64,000 nt of DNA from Entoloma clypeatum (taxonomy: Eukaryota > Basidiomycota > Agaricomycetes > Agaricales > Entolomataceae): contig OY751495.1 in assembly GCA_963565915.1 (NCBI GenBank), positions 558,001 through 622,000 of the forward strand, written 5' to 3'. Position 1 is the stretch's first letter; every line of letters starts with the position of its first letter. Below, piece after piece: positions 9,224-21,423 of this stretch. The notes below the pieces were generated by a model, which was not told the DNA's origin, searched no databases, and worked only from the letters and a program-made list of their open reading frames with translations. Made by a program: the position numbers and the translations under genes.

Positions 9224-11797
9224 TCAAGTCTTGAGCGTTCTGAACATTAGTCCGAGGTTCCCACGTGTTCTCTTCTGGGCCATACCCTTCCCATTGGACA
9301 AGGTACTGGATCTTTCCACGGAATTTCCGAGAGTGGAGACATGGTATTCTTCTCGTCCTTCGACGATGATCGGATCAGGGGCTGGCTTCTTTCTCTGAAT
9401 GGCATACTTCGGGGTTTTGTATGGCGATAACAGGGTTTCGTTGAACACAGGGTGGATCATTTTCCAGGTTTTGGGAAGATCAAGACGGTATGCGCTAGCT
9501 CCTTTCTTCTCTAGGACTTTGAACGGTCTGTGTCGGAGGGCGTCAAGTTTCTTTGAGGGACGATCAGTCCTGATGTTAGTCCCTTCCAGCCACACCTTGT
9601 CTCCGATGCGGTAATTCCGAGACAGGCTTCGTCGTGTGTCAACTGTCTTCTTCATCTGATCCTGTGCCTGTTTCAGTGCTGCGTTGGCTTCTTCTCGTGC
9701 CTGTTTGAGTTTCTTCAAGAAGTCGTTTGCCGCTGGATTGGTGTCTTCCAACACAAGTTCTCCCTTCCAAGGATGCAGACCGTAGTTGAGATAGAATGGT
9801 GTGTACTTTGTCGCTTGATGTTCTTTGTCATTGTACTGGAATTCTGCAATTGCGATCCATTCCGCCCAATCATCTTGTAGATGGTTGACAAAGTTTCATA
9901 AGAACACCTCGGTTTCCTGATGTGATCGTTCGGCTTGTCCATCAGTTTGTGGATGGTACGCAGTGGACAGGTTTCTCTTGATTCCCAACATGCGGCAAAG
10001 TATCTCCATGAACTTCGCAGCGAACTGTGGTCCTCTGTCGCTAATGATCTTCTTAGGGATCCCATGAAGCTTCCATATCTGATCCCGATAGATCTTGGCT
10101 AATCCTTCGGCCGAGAGTTCCACGGTTGTCGGGATGAGATGAAGCATCTTTGAGTGTCTGTCCGTGATGACCAGAATTGTGTTCTTCCCATCAGATTCTA
10201 GTATCGGTCCCACGACGTCAATCCCTATGTCTTCCCATGGTTGACTTGGCGCGGCGTTAGGGTGCAGAGGGGTGTGTCTCCTTTGGCGGCTGATCTTGTT
10301 GCGTTGACAGGTGTCACAACCTTTCACATACTTCTTTACGTCATGTAGGATGGTGGGCCACCAGTAGGTGCGAGTGAGAAGTTCATGTGTTCGATACTGT
10401 CCTGGATGTCCAGCCACTGGTGCGTCGTGCGCTTCAAACATCAGTTCTTGGCGCAATTGTGGGTCTGGTGGAACATAGACTCGTTCTCCTGCGTAGGTGA
10501 TGCCATTTTCCTGCTGGTACCAGTGAGGATTCTTCTTCAGACCCTGGGCTACTTCTGTCTCCATGTGATTCGAGGCCTTGATGCGTGTGATCCATGGGTT
10601 TTCGATGGTTGTGATGTTTCCGATTTTGATGGAATCAGATGTTTCACCCCCTTCAGAGAATTGTTCCTCCGTGAACATCTCCATTTGTATCACATCTTCT
10701 GATTCCAATCGTTTCAAAAATAGCCCCTCCTTGAGCATTTGGTCGCTGTCCTGCGGCTCGAGTTCCGTCTCATACCAAGGTAAACGTGACAGGATGTCTG
10801 CTTTCGCGTTTGTCTTCCCAGGTACATGTCGCAATTCGAAGTCATAGTCTTGTAACTTCATCTTCCAGCGCCTCTGTCGTTGGTTTAGGTCCTGAGGACG
10901 CCGGAAATACTCCAGGTTTTTGTGATCGGTTAAGATCTCGAAACGTTCCTTGGCTTCAAGTAGATAATGTCGCCAGTCCTTCAGTGCTTCCATGACTGCC
11001 AAGAGTTCCTTGTCATAGATCTCGTAATTCTGTTTGGCCGCGGACATGGTCCGCGACAAGAACGCGATAGGATGCCACTTGTCGTCTTGTTTCTGTGAGA
11101 GTATCGCTCCAATCGCATAACCCGATGCATCGGTTTCAACCCTGAACTGTCCGTCCGGTTTGGGCAATGCCAAGACTGGTGCTGTCGTGATTGCCCGTAT
11201 GAGACCTTCAAATGCTTCTTGCGCCGCTGGTCCCCATGTGAATGCTGTATTTCCCGTAAGTGTCGTGAGTGGCTTTGCAATGTTTGAGTATCCTTCAATG
11301 AAGCGTCAATAAAAATTGGCAAATCCCAGGAACCTCTGGACTTCCTTTTTTGATGTGGGTACTCGCCAGTTTCGGATTGTGTCCACCTTTTCAGTTTCCA
11401 TCTCAACACGTCCTTCTCCAACGACATATCCCAATATGGGGCATTTCGTTACTTCCCAAAGACACTTCTTCTCCTTTAGGAACAAGTCATTGTCCGACAG
11501 GATCTGCAAGATCTCTTCGGTATTCCGGGCGAGTTCTTCCTTGGTTTTACCAATAACCACTATGTCATCCATGTAAATCACACAGATGCGCCGACGGATC
11601 TGATCCCTGAATAGGCTGGCCATCATCCGAGAGAACGTTCCCGGGGAATTGCAGAGACCGAAAAACATGACCAATGGTTCAAATAATCCTCGGCTGGTCA
11701 ACGCAACGGCTCGCTTTGCAGGGATAACATAAGTTATATTGTCTGTAAATGCACCAGGCAAGCGAGTTCGTTTAATGGATAAGGGTCGCGACTTAGC
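9224..11797 (-). pseudogene. Gypsy-B pol: partial RT, RNase H, integrase, broken chromodomain
   Basis: Pol reads from a truncated RT (GLFEPLVMFFGLCNSPGTF, then active site YMDD near 11570) through RNase H (VETDASGYAIGAIL; LTDHKNLEYF) to integrase. The integrase finger ends GCDTCQRNK, and the core shows DVVGP, SDRGPQF and TDGQAERSHQE. The frame breaks near 11300, again near 9895, and again inside the chromodomain after EEYHVS (about 9340). The N-terminal RT and all of the protease are absent: Gag ends at 11803 and sequence jumps to mid-RT. This is an internal deletion of roughly 1 kb relative to a complete Gypsy pol. Confidence 0.85.
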
Positions 11798-11802
11798 GTC
11801 GT

Positions 11803-13006
11803 TTAATCGGACCCTTCGGGAAAATCCTTCTCATCGGTCTCTATGGTGATGGTTTCATCATCATCGGTATCTCCATCAGACACCTTCCTAATCTTTCCAG
11901 AGTTCTTCTTCGGCTTGCGGCAGTTGCGCGCGATATGTCCTTCTTGGTCGCAGTTGAAAACACTTACGACCATCTTTCTTCTTTGGGGCTTTGCAGTCTT
12001 TGGCAAGGTGACCAAAGCGCTGACAGTTGTAGCAACGGGCTACTCCTGCTTTGTCGATCTCCATGGCTTTGCCTTGACCACCATAAGTGGTGCCCGATCC
12101 GGTGCGTGTGTCGCCACCCCCTCGGATGACTAATGCATGTCCCTCCATCTGTCGTCCCTTGTTTCGGATCTCCTTTGCGTAATCGGTGTACGTCTTGCCA
12201 TCGCTAGCCACTTGTTCAGAAATTCTGCGGTTGACGTTCTTTTCCAGGATGTATTTCCCAGTTTCTTCGCCAAGGTTTGACAGCTTCAAGAGCTCTTCGA
12301 ATTCGTCCAAGAATTCGTCGATGGTGCGTTTCTCCTGTTTCAGGACTTCGAGTCTCGCCTTGGCCGCTGCCGACTTGTTGGCAATAGAGAATCGCGTAGC
12401 GATGTCGTCTGAGAATCCTAACCAGGTGATGTTCTCGCCATCGGTGGCAAGATCGTCTAACTTGTTGCTGGCCCAGTGTTTACCGGACCCTTCCATCATG
12501 CGGGATAACACCGCCAGGATCTTCTGATCGTCGGACAGGCCCTTCTGGAACCTGATGTATAGTTTGGTGGCTTTCCACCACTCGTCAAAGGTGTGTCTGT
12601 CTTTGAACATCCCAGGATCTTTGATGATCTTGGATGTATCCATCGTTTGCACTGTCGGTGCTTCTGCCATGTCTAGAACCTGCGGAGTAGGAGAGGTGTC
12701 GGATTGTTGGGATGAAGATGGGGTTCGGGATACAGGTAGGGGTTGAAAATTAGTCCCTGTTCTAGGCGTCTGTTCGGTATCTGACTGCGCGGAGTCAAAA
12801 GTAAATTCGTCAGGGGACTCGTCGGCGGAATCGGTGGCAAAACGTTCGGGGTATTTCCTCTGTAGATCTCTAAGGAATCTCTGTTCCTGCGCGTCTGTTG
12901 GTCGCAAGAAGGGGTCAAGTCTCTCGTTCCGTGCCCAATGGTTGTACTCGGTCTGTTGCTCGTCGGTGGTGAAGTGGGCGTAGATCTGCTGCTTCGAGTA
13001 GGACAT
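11803..13006 (-). pseudogene. Gypsy-B gag with two zinc knuckles
   Basis: Gag starts at ATG 13006 (MSYSKQQIYAHFT). It has a Ser/Thr/Pro-rich N-terminal segment, a retrotransposon gag domain in the middle (about residues 150-270), and two CCHC knuckles: CYNCQRFGHLAKDC followed by FNCDQEGHIARNC. A single-base frame change separates the two knuckles near 11955, so the second lies in another frame that runs on to an acidic tail ending at 11803. In a live element the two knuckles would be in one protein that binds element RNA. Confidence 0.8.
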
Positions 13007-13022
13007 GGTGATGCGGCTCTGG

Positions 13023-13456
13023 GACGTCTCGATGTGAGTGTCCTAATCAATCTTCTGATAACGGTTGTCTGGACACCGATAAACTCTCTGATCTCTGTGA
13101 TCCGACCTGTCTGAGGTCCTTCTTGAACGCGAAAGCTTTTGAGTTCGTTCTGTCGGGCGTTGTAACGCGCGATCTGATGTTGCCGAGCAAGATGGATGCT
13201 CTCTGCTATCTCGCTGTGGGGGCGATGCTCGTCGTTGTCTAGTTCTTCGTCAAGCACCTGCTGTAGGATGCGACGGATCTCCACTTCGATGTACTGCTGG
13301 ATGAGTGTAAAATCGATACTGTCTCGAGGACTTAGCTCCTCCTGTCGGGCTTCTGGCGTGGCGAATGGGTTACTGGTGAAGTCTTCAAAGAAGCGCGACG
13401 TCTTAACACGTCTGGTAGTTGCTCTCTTCGCTCTGGGCGAACTTAATGAGATTTAG
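13023..13456 (-). other. Leader-region open frame upstream of Gypsy-B gag
   Basis: Between the 5' LTR and the gag ATG a minus-strand frame is open from about 13456 through 13023 and overlaps the start of gag in another frame. It is rich in Glu, Gln and Arg with a helical look. It has no domain I recognise. It may be an N-terminal extension of Gag lost by a frameshift, or simply an open leader. Confidence 0.35.
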
Positions 13457-13461
13457 CAACT

Positions 13462-13831
13462 TGTTATGCGTAACAAACCGTTCCAAGGTTTGGGCAGAGT
13501 ATGCAGGAAGATGGAAAGGTGAAGAGCAATGTGATTGCTAAATCTAAGGAATGTAGCTATGGTACATGAGGTTTATATAGTACTGACTATGAGCGGTAGC
13601 GAATGAGTCAGTAACTGCGGAAGGCAGTGCGCATGAGTAAGGCGACTGCGGAAGGCTATGCACTAATGAGTAAGCTGACTGCGGAATGAGTCAGACAGCT
13701 GCGGAAAGCGAGTCAGCACAGGAGCGAAGTATACTAAAGGAAATAAAGTATAATACGATATGTGTAAGCGGGGGCCAATGAGTAAAAGTGAAAAAGTAAG
13801 CATATACGTCCGTAGTCGTTAGTCCGTAACA
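13462..13831 (-). repeat. Gypsy-B 5' LTR
   Basis: 370-bp LTR matching 8312-8659 with indels in the internal GACTGCGGAAGG-type repeats (here more units). It is the 5' LTR because the coding sequence is on the minus strand and gag lies next to it. Confidence 0.9.
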
Positions 13832-14641
13832 AAAAGCCCCCGTCGAGAGCTCTCGAGGATACACTGGTTTAGGCGATTCCATCCAATGGTCACTTTGGTA
13901 TTGCCAATTCTTGTCAACCACCCCCCATCTCCCCTCTCCCTTCAACCCACCACCTCTCTCTCACCTCTATGGACCCTACTATGGTTCCTTCCATGGTTTA
14001 GGAGTGGCTAGCAGTGTCTTTTGACTGCCCTTTCTCCCCATTCTCCTTGTGGATCTGGGACATGTGGAATATGTCTCAGAAGATCCGACTTTGACCTGTG
14101 CATGCATTGGTGCGCTCCTGGTGATTTTGACCCCACTTCGCCTTCACCCGCTTCGTTTCCGACACTGACTCATGCTCGTTCCATCCGCGCCTCGCCACCA
14201 CTTTATGCGCCTCCCTTAGGTTCATCCCTACAGATGGAGTAGGAGGCCTTGACTGGATTATTTGGTACGACCCCAGCTATAGCTGGGTAGGAGGCCTTTG
14301 GGGTAATCTCACCGACCATCTATCGCTCGGTTCCTGGTGGATCCATAGGTTCACACTCAAGTCCTTTGTTGGTCTCTGTAGTGTGAATCTCCCCTCCGTT
14401 TATATGCCCAATATGGACCTGGTATGTTTCCCTACATATACACTTCTATATCTTCTTTCTTTTCTTTCTATGGGGCTTTTTTCTTTGGATGAGATTGTGA
14501 TACAATCTGAAAAGGGGGTATGTAACAGATGCGCTGGGTATCATTGCTTACACATAGCACAGCCACTTCCTTAGCTTTCTCCTTGTCTACCACTACATTG
14601 TATCTGCCCTATCTCAGCTATAGAATGGGTCTTATGCACTT
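13832..14641. other. Retroelement 3' end of unknown type
   Basis: No gene recognised. At 14510-14520 a purine tract (AAAAGGGGGTA) is followed at 14521 by TGTAACAGATGCGC, which has the form of a polypurine tract next to an LTR start on the plus strand. The bases before it would then be the 3' end of a plus-strand LTR element, and the supposed LTR is cut short before 14642, where Gypsy-D coding sequence begins. No second copy is available to test this. Confidence 0.35.
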
Positions 14642-14857
14642 GTGGGACTAAGGAAGCTCACCCCCGTAAAAAACTGTTACATGTGGCTAGAAGGGAAAAA
14701 TCTCCGAATCGGATACCCTTCCAGAAAACTAGCACCCAAAAGAGAAGGACCCTTCACCATTTCCAAGGTACTCAGGCCCCTGACATACAAGCTGAAGTGT
14801 CCAGAACAATGGAAGATCCACCCCGTATTCCATGCCTCCTTGTTAACACCATATTGA
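14642..14857 (+). pseudogene. Gypsy-D integrase C-terminal fragment
   Basis: A 70-codon stretch with the post-core Gypsy integrase signature: MWLEGKNLRIGYPSRKLAPK, then REGPFTISKVL and QWKIHPVFHASLLTPY. This is the conserved module before the chromodomain in Gypsy Pol. Everything upstream is missing and no chromodomain follows; the sequence passes directly to a separate ORF with its own ATG at 14914. Confidence 0.75.
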
Positions 14858-15150
14858 GTCTTTACAAACAAACCCACCACCTTTGAACCCAACAACCTAC
14901 ACTCCCCTTTACCATGACCACCATCTTCGATACCGCTACCAAAGAACTTCACCGACACTGCCTCTTCAGGCTGTTGACCAACCCTGACCACAATGACAGA
15001 GTGCTACGACGCATTGACGATGAAACCAACCAATTCTTGGTCAACACGTTGTTCGGGCTAATCACCCTCCACCAATTCCACTATGATACCACTGCCAACA
15101 TTGCCCAACTCATTGAAGGGCACATCAACACGCTCTTAGACCGAGGTGTC

Positions 15151-15438
15151 TGTTGAGGCGACACTAAGTCTGATGATGTCGCGAGCCCAAACTTAGGAAC
15201 TTAGAGATGGAACATGGAAAGATGAGGAAAGGGCTGTATTGCCAAGAGACCCAGCGGGAATCTCAAGAGAACAAGCTAAAGAATACCAGAGAAAGTGGGC
15301 TACTTATACATGTGGCGTACATGTGTCGCGCAGCCATAGATATGATGAGATATGATATGATGCAGATAAGATGTAGATTAGATAAGATAAGATGAGATTA
15401 GATAAGATAAGGTAAAAAGTGAAAGTACGGTCATAACA
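15151..15438 (-). repeat. Gypsy-A copy 2, 3' LTR
   Basis: 288-bp LTR. On the minus strand it is preceded by the purine tract AGAAAGGGGGTAA. It carries a GATAAG cluster at about 15362-15415. Confidence 0.92.
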
Positions 15439-15449
15439 TTACCCCCTTT

Positions 15450-18400
15450 CTAGATCTCGACTTCCAGGCGAGATATGATGTCATCAGGGGTGTCCATGAA
15501 GTTTTCATAAAGTTTAAATTCCAATCCTGCGAAGATATTTGCACACAAGCGCCGGGGAGTGTTCGGGTTTAATTTATAGAAGTCCTTGATTGATTCTTGT
15601 GAATGTTCTAGGTGATCCTCGGGTTCCCACGTGTTGTGATCCGGAGTCAGACCTTCCCATTGCACTAAATACTCCAGCTTTCCTCTTTTCAACCTTGAGT
15701 CAATAACTTTAGCGACATCATACTCCTCTTCGCCATTGATAACTATTGGGTTTGGTGCCTGCACCCTTTGTGATTTAAATAGTGGCTCTTTAAATAACCG
15801 GACCCGTGATACATTGATAACCGGGTGGATTTTCCAAGTTTTTGGTAATTTAAGTTCTACGGCATGTGATATAATAATTTTGGTTACATCATAGGGCCCG
15901 ATCCATCATTCGGCAAGTTTCTTTAATGGTCGGTTCAACTTTAGGTCTTTTGTTGATAACCAGACTTTGTCGCCAACTTTGTAGACCGGCGCGTCACTTC
16001 TTTTCAAGTTCGCGTACCATTCCATTTCCTCTCTCTCTTTCACTAATGCCGCCTCCGCTTCCTCATGGATTTTCTTCATTCACTCAGCGAATTCTTTGGC
16101 CGGTTCTGACCTTTCCACCCTCCGGGGTTCCATGCCCATCCTAGGGTTAAACCCATAATTTACATAGAACAGCGAAATCTGAGTTGCCGTGTGAATTTTA
16201 TTATTATAGGCAAATTCTGCAGTTGCCATCCATTTGGGCCAATCTGTTTGCCGATGGGAGATAAATGATCTTAAATATTGCTCCAACTCCTGGTTGATGC
16301 GCTCCGTCTGTCCGTCTGTTTGCGGATGATATGCCGTTGATAATTTAGTTGTGATCCCCAATATTTTATTTAGAATATTGCCGCAAATTGTGGTCCTCGG
16401 TCTGACGTTAATGATTCTGGCAGTCCATGAAGTTTCCAGACTTCGTCCCGATATAGTTTAGCTAATCCTTCTGCTGAGACTTCATCGCGTGTTTTGATAA
16501 AGTGTGATTGCTTTGTCGATCTGCAAGCCACGACTAATACTGTGTTGTACCCCTGAGCTTCTGGGAGTCCTACAATAAAATCTGCTGTAACATGTTTCCA
16601 TGGTCCTGCATGTTCCGTGTTTGCTTTTAATTTACCAGCTAGCGGTTGAGGCACGTTTTTTGATCGTTGACATCTGTTGCAGCCCTCGACGTATGCTTTG
16701 ACCATGTTTGTAATACTAGGCCACCAATAATTACGTGACCAATTCCAGGGTCTTCCACTGCCCTGGGTGTCCTGCAACTGGGTTGTCGTGGTGTAATTTA
16801 ATTATTTCCTCCCTGAGTTCTTGACTCTTTGGAATATACACCTTTCCTCTGTGTAACCAGAGGCCCTGCTCCTCATGCCATTCATCTGCGCGTAATGTTT
16901 TGGTATTGGTTTTCTTTAGTTCTTCCACTGCTTTTAACACCTGCTCGTCAAACTCCTTGGCATCCCTGATGTGTTTTAATAGTTTACTTTCTTCCCCATC
17001 AATAAGTATGTGACCTCAGTCCATTGCTCTCAAATGGAAATATTCCGGTTTCAATAAGGTTATGTCTTCATTGTCACTTGAAAGAGCATCGGCCTTTCCC
17101 ATTGAGGTGCCAGCCTTGTGTATTAATTTAAAATTGAAACATGTTAGATACAACGCCCAGCGTGCTTGTCTGCGGTTAAGCTTTCAACCCTGCATGAAGT
17201 ACTCGAGGTTTTTATGATCAGTCCAGATCTTGACCTCATGTTTGGCTCCTTCAAAGTGATGTCTCCATGCTTCCAGCGCTCGAATTATGCCCAGCATTTC
17301 TTTATTGTGTACATCGTAATTTCGTTCCACGTCATTCAATCCTTTAGATAGAAAGGCACATGGCCTCCATTTCTCATCCTCACATTCCATAGATAGAATT
17401 GCTCCCGTGGCGAAGTCCGATGCGTCTGATTCTACTCTTAATCTCCGATCCGGATCAGGGGATACCAATATGGGTGCTTCCGTAAATAATTTCTTTAGCA
17501 CGTTAAACGCTTCCTCCTGTTCCTCTTTCCAATTCCATATTGTTTCTTTTCTTGTTAGTTTATGTAGTGGCCCTGCCACTTTAGAGAAGCCTTTGACAAA
17601 TCTCCGATAGAAATTGGCCAATCCTAGGAACGACTGGACTTCTTTGACTTTTGTTGGTCTCGACCATTGTTTGATAGCATCTACTTTTGAAGGGTCCATT
17701 CGAATTCCGTTTTTCCCAATAATTATTCCCAAGACCTCTATTTCGTCTCTGTCAAAGAAACATTTTCCAGGTTTTAAGAATAAGTCGTTTTCCCATAATC
17801 TTTTTAGAATTTCCTCCACAATTTCACTGTGTCCTTTCTCTCCTTTGGTTGCTACCAATATATCGTCAATGGAGATAACTACGTCGCCTTGATCAATTAG
17901 ATTTCTAAATATGTCATTCATCATAGCTTGAAATGTGCTTGGAGAATTATTTAATCCGAAGAACATAACCGTTGGTTCAAAGGCTCCATCTGGGGTTGTA
18001 AATGCTGCCTTCCACTCATCTCCTTCCTTGATGCGCACATTGTTGTACCCCCATCTGAGATCCATCTTGGTAAACCTTTTCTTTCCTTTTAATTTATTGA
18101 TCAATTCCGGAATCAATGGGAGTGGATAATTATTGGAAATGGTCCAGCTGTTAATATGTCGGTAATCCTGTACCATTCGTTTCTTTCCATCTTTTTTGGG
18201 TATAAAAAATACTGGCGAAGTTTGTGGTGACTTGGTAGGTCGAATATATCCTTTGCATAATTGATCATTTACAAATTCAGATACTTCTTTCCTCTCATCT
18301 GGTGACAGGGGATAGACTTTGGCCTTCTTTGGTACGAAATCCGGTTTTAAGTCTATAGCGTGGTCCCATGGTTTCCTGACTGGTAATCTCTCCGATGCTT

Positions 18401-19300
18401 TCTTTTCAAAGACTGATAGATATTTGTGATATTTCCGGGGGACAACCTGTTCTGCCGGTACTTCATCTAAGGGTTCTCCCTTAGCTGCCCTGAGCATGTG
18501 GATTACTTCCTCCTCCATTTCTTCCTCATTTCCTTCTACTACTTCTTCCATTCTTCCACCCCATCTGGTTCTTGCAGTTTTATTTAAATAACGTGTTCGA
18601 CGCATGCCACATTCTTCTGGACATCTTGATAGTTTAATTTCCGCTTTTTCCCAATCGATTTCTGGATTATGGTGTTTCAGCCAGGTATGTCCAACAATAA
18701 TTTTAGCTTTCCCTAGGTTACATGCTTCAAATACGGCTATCTCCACGTGTCCTTTATACCACATAGCCATGACTGCTTCATGCATGATCGAACCTCCTTG
18801 GTTAAGCGTGCCATCAATGTTGTAGACCCGAATGGGGAAAGGCAGTTCCCTTAATTTAATGTTGTTCCTTTTGACAAAGTCCAGATCTATGAACATCCCT
18901 GTCGCCCCTGAGTCTAGTAATGCTTCAACATCAAATGTGTGCTTGTCCTGCAACGTTTCCAGTGTGATTTTCATCATGAGCTCCTTTTCCAAAGAAGCGG
19001 ATCAAATAAAAGATGGTTCCCCCATAGAGTCCGTTTGCCTATTTAAATTATCTGATTCTTCGCAACAGGGAATTAAGCATTCATCCATAGGGGACAAACC
19101 GAGCCTCGTTGCTGAGGGCTCCCCAATGATATAGTTTACAAGTGTATCCGATTCATCTGTACTATTTTTTTGAGTTTTTACCTTTTTGGGTTTGTCCAAT
19201 AGTATTTTATTGTATGTAACTGCCGCATCTGTAAGCTTTTGAAACCAAGAATTTACAGTGTCTTTATATATATAAGAGTCTATAGGCAATTGTTCATATC
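15450..19300 (-). pseudogene. Gypsy-A copy 2 pol
   Basis: Pol reads 5' to 3' on the minus strand: protease (LLDSGATGMFIDLD), RT, RNase H (VESDASDFATGAIL), integrase finger, integrase core (SDRGPQF, TDGQTERINQE) and chromodomain (LEYLVQWEGLTPDHNTWEPE). The longest open stretch is 17184-18992. The RT active site, YIDD in copy 3, is SIDD here (about 17865-17876), which would disable the polymerase. Other lesions are a stop after MQG near 17184, a small deletion near 16362-16372 and a stop near 16080. The frame change in the integrase finger (16731-16777) is identical to that of copies 1 and 3. Confidence 0.88.
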
Positions 19301-19324
19301 GATTTCTCAGAGCCAGTGGGGGAA

Positions 19325-20378
19325 TTACTGGTTGACGTTTACAAAATCCTGCTGCGCTGCAGCCTGTCCGTTGTTCTGAGCCGGTTGGCCCTGTTGTCTG
19401 TTATTGGCTTGGCGCGCTTGACGCCTCGTGTTGATCTGTCTCAAAATTTCTTCCTCCTCCTGTTCGTCAATCTGTTCGATGCAAAATGCCCCTGTCTGCC
19501 ACAGTTGTAACAATTCCCAGGAGCACGTCTCTGGTTCCTATCGGCGTCCATTGTGTTTGGATCACATCATGGTTGCTGTTGTTGTTGTTGTTGACCGTTT
19601 TGTTGTTGAGGACGGTACCCCCCATTCTGTTGTTGCCCAAAGGCCTCTGTTGTTGCTGTTGTTGTTGCCCATATGCGGGTCGGTTGCCCCATGTGTTCTG
19701 CTGTTGTCCAAAGTTATTGCCAGTCCTCATGCCTGGTCTTGCTGCGAAAGTCTCTTCCGCTCTGCCGATTGCCAAAATTTCCTCACATGTGCCCTGCACC
19801 GTGGATTTTCTCCTTCCCTGCTGGAAGAGTTGTTGCATGATAGATTCCTTGGCGTTCCTTTCCAAAAGGGTTACACCATGCCTTTCTTCAATCTTTCCCT
19901 TGATCACCAGGGTCCCGAATTGTGTGATCCAATATTGAACCTTGCTTAAAGCTCTCGATCTTGGATTGGGCCCATTCGATCTCAGTGGTGTGACGAAACC
20001 TCGTTGTGATTTCACCGACTAGCTCTCGGTACGTTGGCCAGTCTTCCAATTCCATACATTGATTTAAACGGGTTTTCCCGTAGACTCCTGCCGTGGGTCT
20101 GTCCAAACGCGACCACACTGCAATGCACACTTCTTCTTCTCCATTGAATAGCTCTCGGTTGACCCTGAGCCATGCGAGCATCTTAGTCCACCATACTGTG
20201 AACATTGCTTTGGATCCATTGTATTTGCCGGGATCCGCGGCGACCTCTAATTTCCTTCCGTGGTTGTTATTTTGTGAGGGGGGGGGGGGTGGTTGAACTG
20301 CGGTAGCGGAGGTAATGGAGATGGTGCATGGTGTTGTTTGAATTCTTCATTGAATTGGATGTTGGTGCCTTTGGCCAT
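19325..20378 (-). pseudogene. Gypsy-A copy 2 gag
   Basis: Begins at ATG 20378 (MAKGTNIQFNEEF) after a poly-C/G tract. Compared with the intact Gag of copy 3 it has frameshifts near 20250 and 19920. It also lacks a short segment covering the CCHC zinc knuckle: only the first cysteines and the tail after it remain. The Gln/Asn-rich region (about 19560-19690) is full of broken CAA/CAG runs. The GGATTTT heptamer near the gag end is preserved. Confidence 0.8.
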
Positions 20379-20956
20379 GATGGTGTGATGGGGGGGGGGG
20401 AGTGGTTGTTTTGAACAGTAGTACCTTGCGTCGGGCGCACAACCGTGTTCTAACACTTAGGCAAGAAAAAATCTGAAAAGAAAACCCAAAGAACGATCTG
20501 TCTACCCAGGCAGCCGAAATGCCTGAATTGAGGAAGATCTAGGAGAAAATGAAATCCACGTGGTCAAAACCCCTACGTGTGCTGGACTGGTCGATATCTG
20601 GAAAAAGAATCGGGGGTTGGAACACCTTTTGCAATCTAGACGTGTACAGTCTTCTCTCTCTAACCATCACATGCGCCAGCAGCTTTCCCGAAGGTCAGTT
20701 GTGTTGGCCTTTGGTCACCTTGACACGGGACAGGCTCAATGTTTCCCTATGTGTCTCAAACGGTAACACTAGATATGGTGGGTGCACCAAGCATTTCTCT
20801 TCTTATCCCTGAAGTCCGGGAGATCCCCCTTAACGCTAGGGTCCACGTGTAATAATGAAGTGCAACTTTTAATGCAAAAGTGGGAAACGGCTGGGATAGT
20901 GATGTTGGAGTGGGAAGTGTGTGTTTGGGCAGGCGAGTAGAAAGAGCTTGTTCTTC

Positions 20957-21239
20957 TGTTGAGGCAACACTAAGTCTGATGATGTCGCGAGCCCAAACTT
21001 AGGAACTTAGAGATGGAACATGGAAAGATGAGGAAAGGGCTGTATTGCCAAGAGACCCAGTGGGAATCTCAAGAGAACAAGCTAAAGAATACAAGAGAAA
21101 GTGGGCTACTTATATACTGTAATACATGTGGCATACATGTGTCGCGCAGCCATAGATATGATGAGATATGATATGATGCAGATAAGATGTAGATTAGATT
21201 AGATAAGATAAGGTGAAAAGTGAAAGTATGGTCATAACA
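20957..21239 (-). repeat. Gypsy-A copy 2, 5' LTR
   Basis: 283-bp LTR matching 15151-15438 with small differences. It is followed by the GTGTC target duplication and then by the resumed Gypsy-D ORF. Confidence 0.92.
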
Positions 21240-21423
21240 GTGTCTACCAACAATTTGAACGACTGTTCAATAACCGCACAAACACCCCTGACGTCATGTT
21301 CCTCGACCCACCCGTAGAAAACCCTATCCTGACCACTCCCCTCCCCAATCTTGCCACTAGCCCTGAACCGACCCCTGTCCACGACCCGATCCCCCTCGTT
21401 GTCAGAAACCCTGACACCCAAAC

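Larger units (their letters stand above)
8312..13831 (-). mobile_element. Gypsy-B LTR retrotransposon, internally deleted
   Basis: A 5.5-kb Ty3/Gypsy element on the minus strand bounded by family-B LTRs (8312-8659 and 13462-13831) that begin TGTTATGC and end GTAACA on the plus strand. Gag, partial RT, RNase H, integrase and a broken chromodomain are recognisable, plus a small ORF between pol and the 3' LTR. The LTRs differ in length (348 and 370 bp) and by many substitutions. The 5 bp outside them do not match (TTTGC versus AAAAG), so the element is old or the two ends come from different insertions. A purine tract (GAGGAGGGGA on the minus strand) precedes the 3' LTR. Confidence 0.85.
15151..21239 (-). 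mobile_element. Gypsy-A copy 2 (complete but degenerate)
   Basis: A 6,089-bp Ty3/Gypsy chromovirus on the minus strand with LTRs at 15151-15438 and 20957-21239 and a perfect 5-bp TSD, GTGTC (15146-15150 and 21240-21244). Gag and Pol both contain several frameshifts and deletions. Its LTRs differ clearly from those of copies 1 and 3 (for example AAGTCTGATGATGTCGC where the others have AAGTCAAACGACGTCGC), so it belongs to a separate subfamily. Confidence 0.93.

Noticed and set aside
8307..13836. Target-site duplication of Gypsy-B
   Set aside because: The 5 bp outside the two LTRs are TTTGC and AAAAG and do not match.
13832..14520. Possible envelope-like or host protein in the plus-strand frames
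   Set aside because: Several stop-free stretches exist, but none has a recognisable domain or a consistent start; only the PPT/LTR-like end is supportable.
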